64,000 bases of DNA from Sitta carolinensis. Taxonomy: Eukaryota; Chordata; Aves; Passeriformes; Sittidae. The notes beneath the pieces were generated by a model, which saw only the letters and a program-made list of their open reading frames with translations, was not told where the DNA came from and made no database searches. The translations under genes and the position numbers were made by a program. Of the stretch, positions 24,016 to 37,200 are shown one piece after another. Where the stretch lies: NCBI GenBank assembly GCA_032173965.1, contig CM063287.1:5027859-5091858 (forward strand), written 5' to 3'. How positions within the stretch are numbered: position 1 is the first letter of the stretch; each line of letters starts with the position of its first letter.

Positions 24016-27000
24016 CTTTCTGCACTAAATTCACACTAGAATTGCCTATACGGTTATTGGAAACATAGGAAGTTTTATACCAGATACTGTTTTCTCTCAC
24101 TCTTTTAAAAAATAGGATCTGTAGTTTAGCATACAGTAAGTTTGTTTCTAAACCTACCTAGAGCGGCAACACCTTCAGGCAGAGCAGTGCCTGCCACTAC
24201 CCTCAGCACCTCAAACCAGCTAAGTGAAGCCTGTTCCATTCCCTGTGGCCAGTAAAGAACTTTAGTCCAGTGGCTATGAGATGCACATGCTCAGCTCATT
24301 TCCTACCTCTGCTGACAAGCCTTGCCAGCACAGGAAAGACAAATGCTTTGTGCACATCTAAAAGGGTATTTTGCCCACCCATAAACTCTCTGTAAACCAG
24401 ACTGCAGGGCTGTGTAACCAACCATGGCAGGTGACAAGAGAAGCATTTGTCACCAATAATGCTCACCTGGTACCTTGTAGAAATACCATAGAATTTGCTT
24501 AGAATAGAACCAAGAACATTAAATGCCGGTGTGCTTCAGCTTCATTATTCAGTATACTACTAAGCATTCTGCACCAGGCAAAGTTTTAGATTGATTTAAG
24601 ATACAGCCACAAGCAACAATCAAGTTATGAGGGTGTAAAACATAGAGAATGACAGCAATGTCTGCACTGAGAGGGAAAATAATTACATGCTCAAGGCCAA
24701 ACTAAGGTGGAAAGTGCCTTGAGGCATAGAGTCACATAACTCTCAATATTTACTTCAAAAGCTTGTACCCCTCACCAAGATGAAAGAATGTTTAATTACT
24801 ATCCGTTAGCTTTCATTACATGCAAATATTATGTTCATCTTTTTAAAAATCATCTTGAACTCATTTGTATCACTAAGTAGCCCTAAGAGCTCTTAAATCA
24901 AGGAGCAGCAAGTACTCTTGTAGCAGAGCAACCAAACTCTAAGTCCCACAGCAGACAAATAGCTGACAGATTTGTCTCTAAGTAGAAAAATAGGCTTTCT
25001 TTACAAAGACAAAACAAAATATTTTGAGTTACCTCACTCTTTTTTATCCCCAGTAATTCCCCCACCCCCAAAGTATAAAACCCTTATGATCAGCAATTTC
25101 CCAGTAATTGTAGACAAGAGCAAGTAATTTTATCTGATGAGCACAAAATAAAACCCATGTTTGATTTTCCCTAAAATCTAGCTGTATGCTTTGGAGCAAT
25201 CCTAGAAAGACCATGATTTCACTGTACTACACAGAAGCTTAATTTCAGATTGATAAAATTATGACTTCAACTCTGGATTATCCCAAATGGAAGTCTGATT
25301 TTAAATACATTTCTTTAAAGAAGCATTCTTTTGCATTTCATAATGTCTTATCAAAGTATAAATATATTGTGAGAATAGTCATACATCCCAAGTTAAGTAT
25401 TTAGCTGCATGAAACTAATGCTAGAATTCACAGAGCAGCTTTTCCTTTCTCCTTGCCAATAAATCAACACAGGTGGCTGAGATACAACTGAAAACTTACT
25501 ATATATGTTACAAACCTTACTATCTAGAAGAAAACTTAAATCTTGATGTATTGAAGAAGAAATTCCTCTGAGAGATTTTTTTTTTCAGCTAATGTTTTTC
25601 TAACCATTTGCATGACTGAGTTACAGCTTTTGTTGCTATACAGAGTTCCCAATGAAAACAGAAGCCCTCAGAAAGGGGTCAGGCTTATAACTGATAGCAC
25701 AAAGACTGTCATCGCCTCTCCTGTGATAGTTCTTGTTAGTTCCAATGACAGGTAGCAAATGTGGAATTCAGTTCCCTACCTTCTCCATTCACAAAACTCG
25801 AGGAGAATTTAAAGAGAACTTCTGGGAGATGAAAGACATGGAATAGGCATATTCAGTCATTATGAAAAAAATGGCAAGGTAAAGGAGGAGAGGGGATGGC
25901 AGCAGGAAGCTTGCATCTCCAACATCAGCCTGTGGGGAGGAGAACAATGAGAGAAGTCCAGCTTTTATCCTTCCTTCTAAGTTGTTAGGAAGTAGAAACA
26001 AATGAACTCTCCATAGTGGCTTGAAGATAATAATGTGTCATTCAGTATATAGAGGAGAAATGCAGCCTGGAGCTTCCTCAAAGTCTCATTAGCCCACAAG
26101 TCCTTGCAGGAAGGTCTGAGTAGAATGATATCTCAAACAGAACTGCTGCTTCTTCAGAGAATCTGTCAGATGAACACTGTTAGCTCTTTCAGCATCAATT
26201 TAAGAAGGTATAAGGGAAAAGAAGTTCTACCATGAAAGCAGTATCATCAAGATAAGACCATCTGCCCTGGTGTGATGACACTTGTTTAGTCAGCCTTGGT
26301 CAAGTGAAACTGGGAGCAAACTAAAAATATTCAAAACCCAATTACTATCCTCAGTCAGCCTGAAAACTGTACAAGTAGGTAACACGCAGTATTGGCCGTG
26401 TGCTCAAGTAGTAGGGACAAGGTTATCGTTCCTGAGTGCTTGCCAACATCTGGCAGAGATGCTAAGGGGACACATGCTTCCCATTACTCCAGCAGCCAGA
26501 GGATACATTAGGGAGCATCCTGCTGCCAGAACTATGAGCACAAAGCACTTATGATCAAGGATGTCAAGACAGAGGGGGCAAAACACTTCTTCCTAACACC
26601 CCTCTTAGCGGCTGTATTTAAACGCATTCCAACTGATTGTAAACTACAGCAACATTTGAAACATCATTTTTTCTTTGTTTCTACACACAGGTTTTCTTAT
26701 GCCTATTTTCCTGTCTTATTATGCCTATTTTTTTAATACATGTGTAAGAGTCTGAATCAGATAAAATGCAAAGCACTAAATTCACCATTAACAGCCAAAT
26801 ACATGTCTGTTCATCTAACATCCATTTGTGATTGAATTTATTGAGAAATTATGATGATTTTGTGGAATCAATTCTAGGACTGAACATAAAGAAATAAGCT
26901 GGTAACAACTGAGCAAAGGATTTCCCTTCCTAGCTACTTCCATCAGCCAGCATTCCCAGGAAAGCCGATGGAAGGCATACTGATGTTTGGAACAGATATC

Positions 27001-29778
27001 ACCCACACCTCCTGCATCACATCAGGAAAAATAAAGAGAATCAAATCTACAGAGACACAAAGACATAGATGCCTAAGCACCTGACCTCACAAATGCACAG
27101 ACTACAAATCTATATCCCAGAAGACAGGAAATATTACAGCTATGCACAAGAGACAAGCCAGAGTTAACAAGCACCCTAATGCTCACAAGACATGCATTGA
27201 TCAAAGCATTGACTTGGTTCTACACTCCACAGCTTAGATGTATCTTCACAGTTGGCTGAAAAGAATAAAGTAGTTGTAAAGATTTATTTTATACCGTTTT
27301 AGTTTACAAAAATACTCAATGCTTGAACAGAGTACATTTCATTAACAGTTTTCAGGCATCTGACAAAAAGAATACTTGCTAAAATTAGAGATTCCAAACG
27401 GCAACATAGGAATCTGTGATAGGGAGGAGAACATAAATGGGGAGATAGGATGGCAATGAAGAACAGACATGAAACGTGACCAAAAATTTGAAATAAAGGA
27501 GGCCTCACACAGACACAAAGTCCTGGTGGATAATGATTTTTTTCTCCTGGTAATTACTGCTTGGCAACTGCCAGTCATTGTGTGCAGTCCCTGGTTTAGT
27601 AGGTGCTGTTTCAGTTTTCAATAGTGTTACTTTAAAAGCCAATATATACCATACACAGGAAAACAAAATTTTTTCAAATAGTTTCTTTCTCTCAAGACAT
27701 CAATTCTGCATTAGTTACACCAAAAATTGTTATTCCTTCATTGCAGGTACAGTATAACCACCACTTCCCAAATTCTACGTTTCTTGTCAGTTAATAGCCC
27801 AAACTTTCCTTATATTAAACTTCCTGGACAAAAGAAAGAATCCAAAGAGCTCTATTCAGCAATGAATGGAAAGTACAAGCCTCATGAAACTGCTGGAACA
27901 GGTTACAGCTCTCAGAGCTCGCAGAAACTTCAGCCACATCTGAAGATTCGAGCTGAAAATAAAGCATATTTAAATCTCTTTAGCAGTCTCCCTGATTATT
28001 CACAAACTATCTGGCCTCAGATCTGTTTACCCTGCTTAAAAAAGCACACTAAGGTAAAGCTCTTCAAAGTCCATACTGATGCCCTGCTTTCATGTATCTC
28101 TGTTCCGGAAGCAGTACTTTCCTGGCTGTGATCTACCAGCTACTTTCAGAACTGCTACCACCTACGTCACAAAGATAAAAAGTTTCTAAGAGAGCATTGT
28201 TATTGTGTTATTGAGCACAACCTTTCTTTAAGTCACTTATTTTACCAGAGCTGCTTTGCATTCCATACCTTCCTGCATGCTAATTTGGAACATAAATTCT
28301 TTTCAGCTGTATCTCGTTACTATACAAAATAAGTTGTTCCCTACTCCATCACAATTACTCAAGTTCATGCTCCTCTTCTATTGTCTTCAGTGACAAACCA
28401 ACAGAGAACTTGAATTTTGCTGGCTTTTATTGTGGCAACAGTACAACAAGGAAACCAAGAATAGGCTGCAGAAGAGTCCTGAGAAATTGCAAGAGCCACA
28501 AGCCCCTGAAGTTTTGTAGAGTTCTTGTCTATTTCTTTTAGATTCCTTGAAAAAATTCTCATCATTACCCTTGGTTTAACATACACTTATGTTATGTTGT
28601 TTAAAGTATCAATTCTCCACTAGATTTTGTTTTACAGCAATTTGAGTCATGCCTACAACATATGTTTTAAATGCCAGAAAGGCAACCTAAAAATAAAAAA
28701 AATATTGTTTGTATTATATATACAAAAGACATAGAGTGATATCTGAGGATCTATTTTTCCCTAATGTTTTTTCCCTAATTTTCAGAAAATGTACTATGGA
28801 TTTTTTTACTTTTTTCTGGTCTTTTTAGTTAAGGAATCTTTTTGGAAACCCACAGTTTTGTTTCTACAATGCTTGCACAGAACAGGGTCCTGATGAAGGT
28901 CTTTCAGAGGAAATCAAGGAAAGTATCAATACCTCATCAGGACACACACCCTCTCCCCTCCGACAGAAATTTGAGGATGAGAAGAGAACTAGATCCCAGA
29001 TTGCTGGGCAGCAGCACCCACCCTGGGGACAGACAGCTCTAAGGGTGCATCGCCGCTCCCCGAGGCACCCATGTGGTTATGGCTGAGGCTCTGTTCCTCA
29101 CAGCATGCTCCAGACCCATGAGCATGGAGCACACCTCACTCCACACACTACCAGGGGGCAGGGACTTTCTCCACCCATGGACAGTGGGGCTGCCGTGGCC
29201 CCCAGACCTGGCTGGCAGCAGCCACCAGCACTACACAGGGAAGGGACAGCCAAAAATACCACATGACTTCCCCAGTATGCCAGAAAGCAAAGAACACAGT
29301 GTGACCCTCACAGAGTGCAAGACAGCTAGAAAGCAGCATGACCTTCCCAGTGTGTCAGAGATCTGGCACACCATAAAATACAGTGTGACAAGTCCTATTT
29401 TAATGGCCAAGGTCCCCTACCTCTGCTGGTGGGCTGAGGGAGCTGGTTACCCTACTTAGCTTGTCAGTGTCACAACGATCCCATGCATACCTGAAGACAA
29501 AAAAAAGGAAAATAAGCACAGCAGTGCTCTACTCACTGCTGGATGAGCAATGGGCACCTCAAGATTACTCCCACCTCACCAGAAAATCTGCTGGCAGTGA
29601 CCGACTCCTTCCCTCAGCCACCACTGCCATCTTTTTGCAGGACACCACCTGCCCTCCTTGCTCTGCCTCATGCCCACAAACCAAGGCTGGGCCAGGCTTG
29701 GCTCTCTTGGGACAGGCTGGGACAGCTGTTGAGCAGGGATTGATTCGGGTGGGAGGGACAAGCCCCAGCTGGGGCAGC
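24016..29778. other. Intergenic, no gene seen
   Basis: About 5.8 kb of mainly AT-rich unique-looking DNA. Frames such as 27727-28131 (134 codons) and 29073-29459 (128 codons) show no domain. The 28980-29780 part is GC-richer. Inside it, two imperfect units sharing CATGAC-TTCCCAGT...ACAGTGTGAC lie at about 29261-29303 and 29337-29389. Confidence 0.45.
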
Positions 29779-30160
29779 TGTCGCTGTGGCAAATAACACA
29801 CAACACGAAGTTCTCCAAAACAGCTTGGAGATATCAATCTGACTCTGTTTATTCAAAAATGGCTTCCTGGCATTTTGGACAGGCCATTGTGGTTGGTGAA
29901 CGAGTGACAGAATTATTCACCCACATCAGCCAAACCAGAGGGACATCAAAAGAGAGTCTGTCCCATAGAAAGAATTCCAAACATGAGTATCTTTACAAAA
30001 ACAAAAACCTGATGTTTATGTTCAAGCTGTGGGAACAAGCTTCAGAAACCCAAAACACCAGATAAAAACAGAGCTTTAGGAACTCAGAAGCTGCAGGCCT
30101 GAAAGACCGAGACCACAGGCAGTGAACCACCTTCTTCCACCTTCCTCCTTACAGTCGGCA
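29779..30160 (-). mobile_element. Solo LTR, family B, copy 2
   Basis: A 382-bp LTR in minus orientation, homologous to 17982-18365. Plus-strand ends are TG (29779) and CA (30160). A 5-bp direct repeat, gcagc, lies immediately outside both ends (29774-29778 and 30161-30165). The minus strand has GAATAAACAG as polyadenylation signal, followed by the CAGCTTGGAGA complement block and a CCACAGCGACA terminus. No internal retroviral sequence is present. Confidence 0.8.
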
Positions 30161-30754
30161 GCAGCCGTTCACCTTCCTCCACCTTCCTCCTTCCCACCAT
30201 GTTCTGTATGCCTGTTCACCAGGAGAACACAGTGTTTCCACTATGCCAAAGCAGCAAAGCATTAGAAAAAGGTAATTCAGTCCATGGGGGTTACTCTCCT
30301 CCATAAATTTTCATATTAAGAATTTAGAAAGATACTCGAAATTGTGACAGCTCCCTCGCTAAATTACAAGGTTTACATGGAAATTATGGCAGTTAAAGTT
30401 GTCCCTTGTATGTCTATTCTTTATTAAAAAGAATAGGATCTTGAAATATTTATCAAAATATCAAAGGAAATCATACAAGCAAAATTATTTCTTTAGCTTC
30501 TTCTGCTGCCATGGGATTTTCTTGGGTCTCATGTAGTACTACTCTGTCCTTTAATATGCAGTTCTGGATTTCTCTTCATTACGATAGTGTGGCTGTTTTC
30601 AAAGTCACCTAATACTGCTCTTCATGAGCCAAAACTGTACCAGACTGAGGGGAGAACCTCCTCAACTAAAGAGATTAATACTGCCCAAACCTATACTCTC
30701 CACAAACATTTGATAAGCTTTTTTTTTAATAACATACTTTTTGGTACTTAAGAA
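30161..30754. other. Spacer between LTRs
   Basis: It starts with a short pyrimidine tandem (CACCTTCCTC units, partly inside the preceding LTR, up to about 30197). The rest is AT-rich with no gene seen. Confidence 0.5.
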
Positions 30755-31410
30755 AGGCAAAAGAAGTGGCTGAAGTTGGGGGAGAGGATGGCACCCAGAC
30801 TACACCTCTCTCTGGGGAGTCTGGCTCTCAGAGAGAAGAGCGAGGCTGTGGGGGTTTTTTACTGCAGGGAGATGTTCACCAGCATTGCCGGAGCTCAGCT
30901 CGGGGTGACCTCACACCGTCTCTTCATCTGCTACCCCAAGAATTGGGAACCTCTCCCTGCCCTGCTGGGACCCACGCTGCCATGGTCCCCGGGCCCGCTG
31001 TTCCTTCGCTCCTCTTCTGGGTTTCTCCACGCTGTGTCCCACACCCTTTGCCTGCCCAGATGTCTACCACAGCCCCTACTATCACCACTGAGCTTCTGAT
31101 ACATATCATCTAGCACCCTGAGACTTTTTGCTCACTCCAGCTGCCTGTACACAGTAACTGCACCAAAGGGGAAGGTGCCAGCAGGGGAGAAAACCAAGAT
31201 TGGGTCCTTGGTTCTGTTTGTTGTTAATGCTATATTTATTGTTGTTATTTTGTTTATCTTGTTAGACACACTAGTAAAGAACTGTTCCTATCCTCACATC
31301 TTTGCCTAAGAGCCCCTTAATTTCAAAATTCTAACAATTTAGAGGAGGTTTGCATTCTCCATTCCAAGAGAGGCTCCTGTTTTTTTCCCTAACAGACACC
31401 TGTCTTCCAA
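30755..31410 (+). mobile_element. LTR, family D, copy 2
   Basis: An LTR of about 650 bp in plus orientation. Its 3' half is clear: CCAAGATTGGGTCCTTGG, TGTTGTTAATGCTATATTTATTG, ACACTAGTAAAGAACTG, GAGCCCCTTAATTTC and GACACCTGTCTTCC, shared with the fragment at 21365-21526 and the minus-strand LTR at 49125-49824. The 5' half is GC-rich and gives two overlapping open frames of over 100 codons (30766-31113), which are LTR sequence and not a gene. The exact 5' border and the last bases are degraded. Confidence 0.7.
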
Positions 31411-32740
31411 ATAAATGCTCAGTTCTGTAGATTTGCATGCCAAAAGGAAACTTCAGTCTCAATCCCAAGAAGGGCAATGACACTAAAAAAAGTAGCCAGT
31501 TTATGCTGTGGGATCTGAAGGAGAAGCACCATCTGACAGACTTCAGCAAAAGTTGGGCACCAAGTCTCACAACAGCAATTCCTCTTTATAACATGAAGAA
31601 ATACAGAGCCATGACTGCAGTGTGGGGTTTTCCACTGAGAAATTAAGTGTATGTAATAAAGTATTTCTTTAGGAAGCCTGCCTGGGAAATTGTATGTATA
31701 TTTAACACAGCAGTGAAAGCATTTAGAAGTAGTTCAGCCTTGCAAATATACTGCCCCTCGCTGTAAGCAAGGTCAGCAAGAACCTGAGTTATCCACCACA
31801 TAAAATCCCATCTGCCTTTATGAACTTGACAGCAGCATGGTTTTGTTCTCCTCCTGAGAGCACAGGAGATGTGCAAGGATTTAACATGCAGTCATTTTTA
31901 TTAGTTCCTGGAAGGAAGGCTGGTAGTGCTGTAACTCCCTTTTGTAGAAATGTTTGAAATGCCTGGTGACTCTTAATGGCTTTGTTAGTCATTACAAACC
32001 TCCAGGGTATGAAAGAGCACATTCTGCCCATTTACTTCCAGACAATGCAATAGCATTAGTTTTTGAGCTACTAAAGGTTACAACCTGTGTGCAACTCATT
32101 GAAGAACATGTTTGTCAATCACCTTCCGATGTGTTTCCTGCTTTTATTTTTATTGTGAATGGATTTGGTGATTTAAAGGGTTTTAAAGTGGAGTGGATCA
32201 ATGAGGAAAGCTTGTGCACAAGTGGACCATGTTGCTCCTAGAAGTCTGGATCAACGGGAAAGGCTTGCTGCTCTGACTTGCCCACAGCCACATAAGTGGA
32301 ACAGAAAATTGGCAAAAGCAAGGTAAAAAGCCTTGACTTCCTATTCCACACAGATTTCAGGTGACCCCTGACCCTCATTTAAAACCACAAGGACAAATCA
32401 GATCAGGGATTTTTTCTCTCCATAAGCTCAGCAATGTAACCTGCTTTATCCCAGGCTCTTGCTAAAAACGTGTAATAAATTGACTGACAACTTAATTCGT
32501 GTGTTCAACCCTTTGAAGTTTCATTAAACTATTTTATTTTCTTTCTATGAATGATTTAACTATTTGGTCAGTGATAACAGGGAATAAGCAGGTAAACAAA
32601 CAGACATACACAGGCATCTCCACAAATAATTTTTTGGGGAAAAAATGTAACCATGTCAGTAAGTAAAGAGCAAAAAATAAAAGCAATTGCACTTAACATT
32701 AATGCAACTTTTACTGTAGAAAAGCTAATCCCCAATATGG
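31411..32740. other. Intergenic, no gene seen
   Basis: Unique-looking DNA. A 95-codon plus frame (31954-32241) lies in a stretch of balanced composition that could be a conserved non-coding element, but nothing in the sequence alone shows that. Confidence 0.45.
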
Positions 32741-32815
32741 CCATAGAAAGAATGGAATCAGTAAGGCTGGAAAAGACCTTCAAGAGCAAGTCCAACCATT
32801 AACCCAGCAATGGCA
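32741..32815 (-). mobile_element. CR1 3' end scrap, antisense
   Basis: Plus strand: ATAGAAAGAATGGAATCA, then GGCTGGAAAAGACCTTCAAG, then GTCCAACCATTAACCCAGCA. This is the reverse complement of a CR1 3' terminus. About 75 bp remain. Confidence 0.82.
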
Positions 32816-34177
32816 TCTTGCAAGAGATATCATTGGGAATTCACACAGTAGGGAAACAAACAGGAGAGAAAATATTTTTCAGCTCCTCATGTCACAAAAT
32901 GAAGCTTTTTCCTGACTTACTGTTAACATCACTGGTAGTGTAGTTATCAGCTGCCATGTTCAAGTAACATTATCCCTGCAAAATTAATATTTTTAAAACA
33001 GAAACATCCCTGCAACATAATTTCCCATTAAGACACTAAACCTGGCATAAACAAAAAGTTCAAAAGTGCTTCTCAATGATTTTATCTGCCATATTAAAAA
33101 GTAGATGCTCATAACATGCAATGACAGCTATTTAATCCACCCAAATATACAGTACTTCAGCTAGATAAAGTGAGACAAGGATACATTTCATTATCAAAAC
33201 TATGTTGACAATTTCAGCTGGATGAATATAAGTGCATTATAATTTACCTAGAAAATGTATGTTCTTCATTATTTCTGACTGCCTGTGAGAGTTCTCATTT
33301 TATCCCTGTAAACCTGTAGTAGGTTGCAGCAATAGGGAATATGTTTTTGTGTTTCACTGAACAGCAGATGAAAGATCTCTGTTTTTAAGATATTGGCATT
33401 ACTTCAGGATACTGAAGTATTTATAATTTAAAAAGTGACATGAAGTGGCAGTCAAAGGAAAAAAAAATGGCACCATTTCCAGGATAATCTCCCTGATGAA
33501 TAAAAGAGGAGAGAATTATTTTAATAGTAAAGTGTTTTTAAAGTGTTAGTGGCAGAAAGAGTGAATGTAATTCCCTGTTATCTCTGATCCTTTGAAACTT
33601 TCACACCTAGGAAAATAGAGCACCAATGGTGAATTGCTTCCACTTTTCAAAGATGTAACTACATATTATGTAGTCAATGTTAAGTATTCACTCTGGTCCT
33701 TATCACAGTTGGTGGGGGGCAGATCCAATGCTGCACAGTTCATGTGAGTCTCACCAAGTCAGAACATGAGGGATAGAAACTGTGCCAAACCCACATTGCT
33801 ACCATCCCTTCCCTTTCCCCTAAGATAAAAGTGCCATCATATTTTCAGCCAAGGCAAAGGGCTTCTTCTTAGTTTATAACAAAAAGACAATGTCATATGG
33901 AAAAAAAAAAAAAAAAAAAAAAAAAAAGTGAAACAGGACCACTGATGATGCAGACTGAGCTGAGAAAAAAGACAACCTAACCCAGGCTCAAATACTGCAA
34001 AGAGCCCTTGTCTCAAGTATCAGGAATGGTAAGAAGGTTATCATGAATTAAAGCAAGATGACTAATGGAACAGAAGCATGGAAAAGAAATTTGCCAAATG
34101 GGAAAGAAGGAAAAGGCAAAATACGTCAATCTCAGAGTGATGAAAACATCCTGTAAAGATGCATTGAGAGCTTCTGA
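32816..34177. other. Intergenic with poly(A)
   Basis: No gene seen. A 27-base A run lies at 33901-33927 without an upstream AATAAA. Confidence 0.5.
33901..33927. repeat. Poly(A) tract
   Basis: 27 consecutive A. No gene-like or SINE-like body precedes it. Confidence 0.95.
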
Positions 34178-34229
34178 TAATCTTGGTGGAACCCTTCCCA
34201 CTCAGCATAATCTGATTCTATGATTCAGT
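34178..34229 (+). mobile_element. CR1 3' terminal scrap
   Basis: About 50 bp: TTGGTGGAACCCTTCCCAC, then TCAGCATAATCTGATTCTATGATTC read with small changes. This is the extreme 3' end of a CR1 in plus orientation, with the octamer-like ATTCTATG terminus. Confidence 0.7.
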
Positions 34230-37200
34230 CACTGGTGATGATCAGTAAGACATTTCACAATAGCAATGTTGTAAGTTAAGTTGCCCTTCGGCCTCAAACA
34301 GCTTGCCAAGTGCACATTTCTAAAGGCACAGGATGATGCTGTGTAAACAGTAAGATTTTCTTAACTTTCCTAGTAAAAAGTATATTCCAGTGAAGTTTCT
34401 CATTTGAGTGGAAAACCCTGAAGTACAGATCAGCAGCAAAGATAGTTCTCCTGGCCCAAGCAGAACCTGCTACTCCAGCCTGCCTTCAGAGAGAATCTTC
34501 AGTGTCAGGGAAGTGAATGGACATGCTTTCTGCTCATAAAACAGCTTTTAGAAAAAAAGTGTCAGCTAGATCTGAGAAGAAATTTGAATGATACAAGGAT
34601 GCTTCTGAAAATCTTATTGTAGGATGTGTCAGGTTGTGACAAGGTGCCAAGTTTCCCTGGACAGAAAAAAAGAAGGGTCTTCCTTTCCCTACTATTTCCA
34701 CCCCAGATTTTAGCCACAGAGATTTTCTGGCTTCTAATTAGAGGATAAAGAGCCTGAAACCCAGTTTCAGTGAACATTTATCCACCTGGACAGAAGGTCA
34801 CTTTACAATGAGATTTTTCCCTTAGATCAGTGAGAGGGAAGAACTGAAAAGGGTTCACGTTCAGAAGCACTCTCAGATAGACTTTACAACCAGGCACCAC
34901 AGGACTCTTGTAAAGGCTGACAGGCTCTCTATTATTTATGTAAATCCTTTCTACTTCTTACACAGCAAAGACACCGAAATTGTCATAATCAGCTAGTTGG
35001 CAACATTTTTATAACACATTCCTAATGCAGTACTTGGAATCCAGGTATATGCTAAATAAAGTCTGTGGCAGACCCCTTTGGCTTGGTACTAAGGTTGTCT
35101 TCATACTGTACACAGATAATTTTAGTTAGTAAAAATGTTGATATAGACAACTTAAAAAAAAACAAAACAAAAGACAAAAACAAACATCACAAAAGCAGAC
35201 TGTTGGAATTGTAGGTTTTTTTCTTATATGTACATATATATACACAAAGCACAGGACAGGACTACTGCAGAGCTGTTTCAAAGCTTTTATTCCATCATAA
35301 TCATCAGTCTTATTTTACGAAGCTAAGCAAGGGAGATGAAAGCAGCTTCAGCTACTGCAACAGCAGATGAAGTTCTCTTAATTACATGGTCTTTTAAAAG
35401 CTTTTTAACCAATAGGACAATATTAAAATTTGACAGGCATTTGCTAAAGACAATTAGTAAACTCACACCTACATCATGCTTCTAACAATGCTTGTGATAG
35501 TCTAAAACAATGGATAAAGCTTCATTATTAGGCTTACATATTTCCACAGTCTTGCTTAACGTATTTTCTAAGGCTTATCTCAATACAGCACATAGCATTA
35601 TTATTTTTTGACCTTGCTTCTTTAACTTTCTTATATTTCACCATTCTGAGATTTGCTTTCACACAGCTAAGAGTTTTCTGCCTTTTCTATTTCTGACAAC
35701 AGACAAGCAATTTAGAGAAGAGCTTCCCACTCCTGAAATCCTGGGAAATAAAAGCTAAGGTCCAAGACATTTGGATTTAGTCCTTCAGCTGGGGACTGTG
35801 ACATTCAGGGACAGGATCCAGGCTCTCTGGTGTAAGAGGAAAAATCTTGAGTGAGCTAGCAGATGAGATTTCTTGCAGATACCATGGATGAGATTTCAAA
35901 AATCAATTCTCAGCCAAAAAAAGGCAAGGAGAAAGCCTTCCCGATTCCTGCCATGCTTTTTAATGCCATACATGCTGCAGTATTTTCTTGTTCTTAACTC
36001 TCACAGCATTTCCAGTATGTAAGAAAATCCTTATTACTGACATCACTCTGCATGCTCAAGGTGAGCAAGGTTGCTTGGTTCTCACCAAGAGATGAAATAG
36101 AAGAGCAATGCCTGACCCCACATTCTGACGTAAAAGTAACAAAGGGCCATTGCTGCACCTGCAGCTCTCAGTACCCAACAGGAGCAGTTACAAGTTGGGA
36201 AGATTTTGGTTTGAATGGGAAGGAGAACTTGAGCCAGAAGCTCTATAAAAAATTTCTCTGATATTTAGATGCAAAAAACAGCCTGTGCTTAAAAACCACA
36301 GTTCTATAGTACCCTTAAATGATTTTTCATACCATGAAATTTCAAGAGTGTATTAAAAGGCTGAAAGTCTGGTTAATCCAGACAAATGACCCAGAAACTC
36401 CATATATTTTCCCAGGCATTTGAGGTTCACCCAGATCATTGCAAGCTAAACACCAGTGCGGTATTAATACAAAAAGATACAAAGATTATTTCCTACAGAG
36501 AGGATTATTATTATCTATTTCTATAGAATCTGAGACAATTAGGAGTCCATCTGTTTATTAACATTCATCACCACATGGGTAGCTTGTTCATTCAATTGTC
36601 TCCAAGAGCTGCCACCAAAACTAGTATTTCTGAACTCAAGTTCCTAGTTCCTCATGCCATGTGTTCCAAAGATGATCAATGGAAAGGAATTTCCTATTCA
36701 GTAAAACAGTGGGTTTAGAAAAACCCCAAGATACACCTCTCATAAGTACTGATTAGAATCGAATTTAAAAACTCTTCAGTGTTATCTGAAGCCTCTCCCA
36801 TGCAGCACAACAGGCTCAGGGTATTTTGGTACTGGCCAGCATGGGAAACAAAAGAGTCATTTTCTAATTATGCCATGCCTGAAATGTTCAGCTCACTATA
36901 GGAAGTACATAGCCACTAGCTACCAGTCATGATTAGCATACTACAATGGCATTTAGTTGTTCCCATGGGACATCAGGTGGCTCAGATGCATAGTATAATA
37001 ATTAACTTAAAAGGGTAATTTTTACCTCTTTGAGACAAAGTTATTTTCCATCTCTGTGGAAAATCAGTTATATGTAAAGCCTACTAAAGCCTACTCCAAT
37101 TGCCTTCCCCTGGGTGTTGCATTGGTCACTCCTGCTTGGAATGAGTCTGTACTGCCAGGGGAGACATGTTTGTCAGGAATGTTAATGATGGTCTAATAAA

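Noticed and set aside
30766..31113. 115-codon and 107-codon overlapping plus frames
   Set aside because: They fall in the GC-rich 5' half of the family D LTR.
31954..32241. 95-codon plus frame in balanced-composition DNA
   Set aside because: No known motif; could be a conserved non-coding element but a single sequence cannot show this.
33901..33927. Poly(A) as the tail of a processed pseudogene
   Set aside because: No AATAAA or gene-like body upstream and no flanking direct repeats seen.
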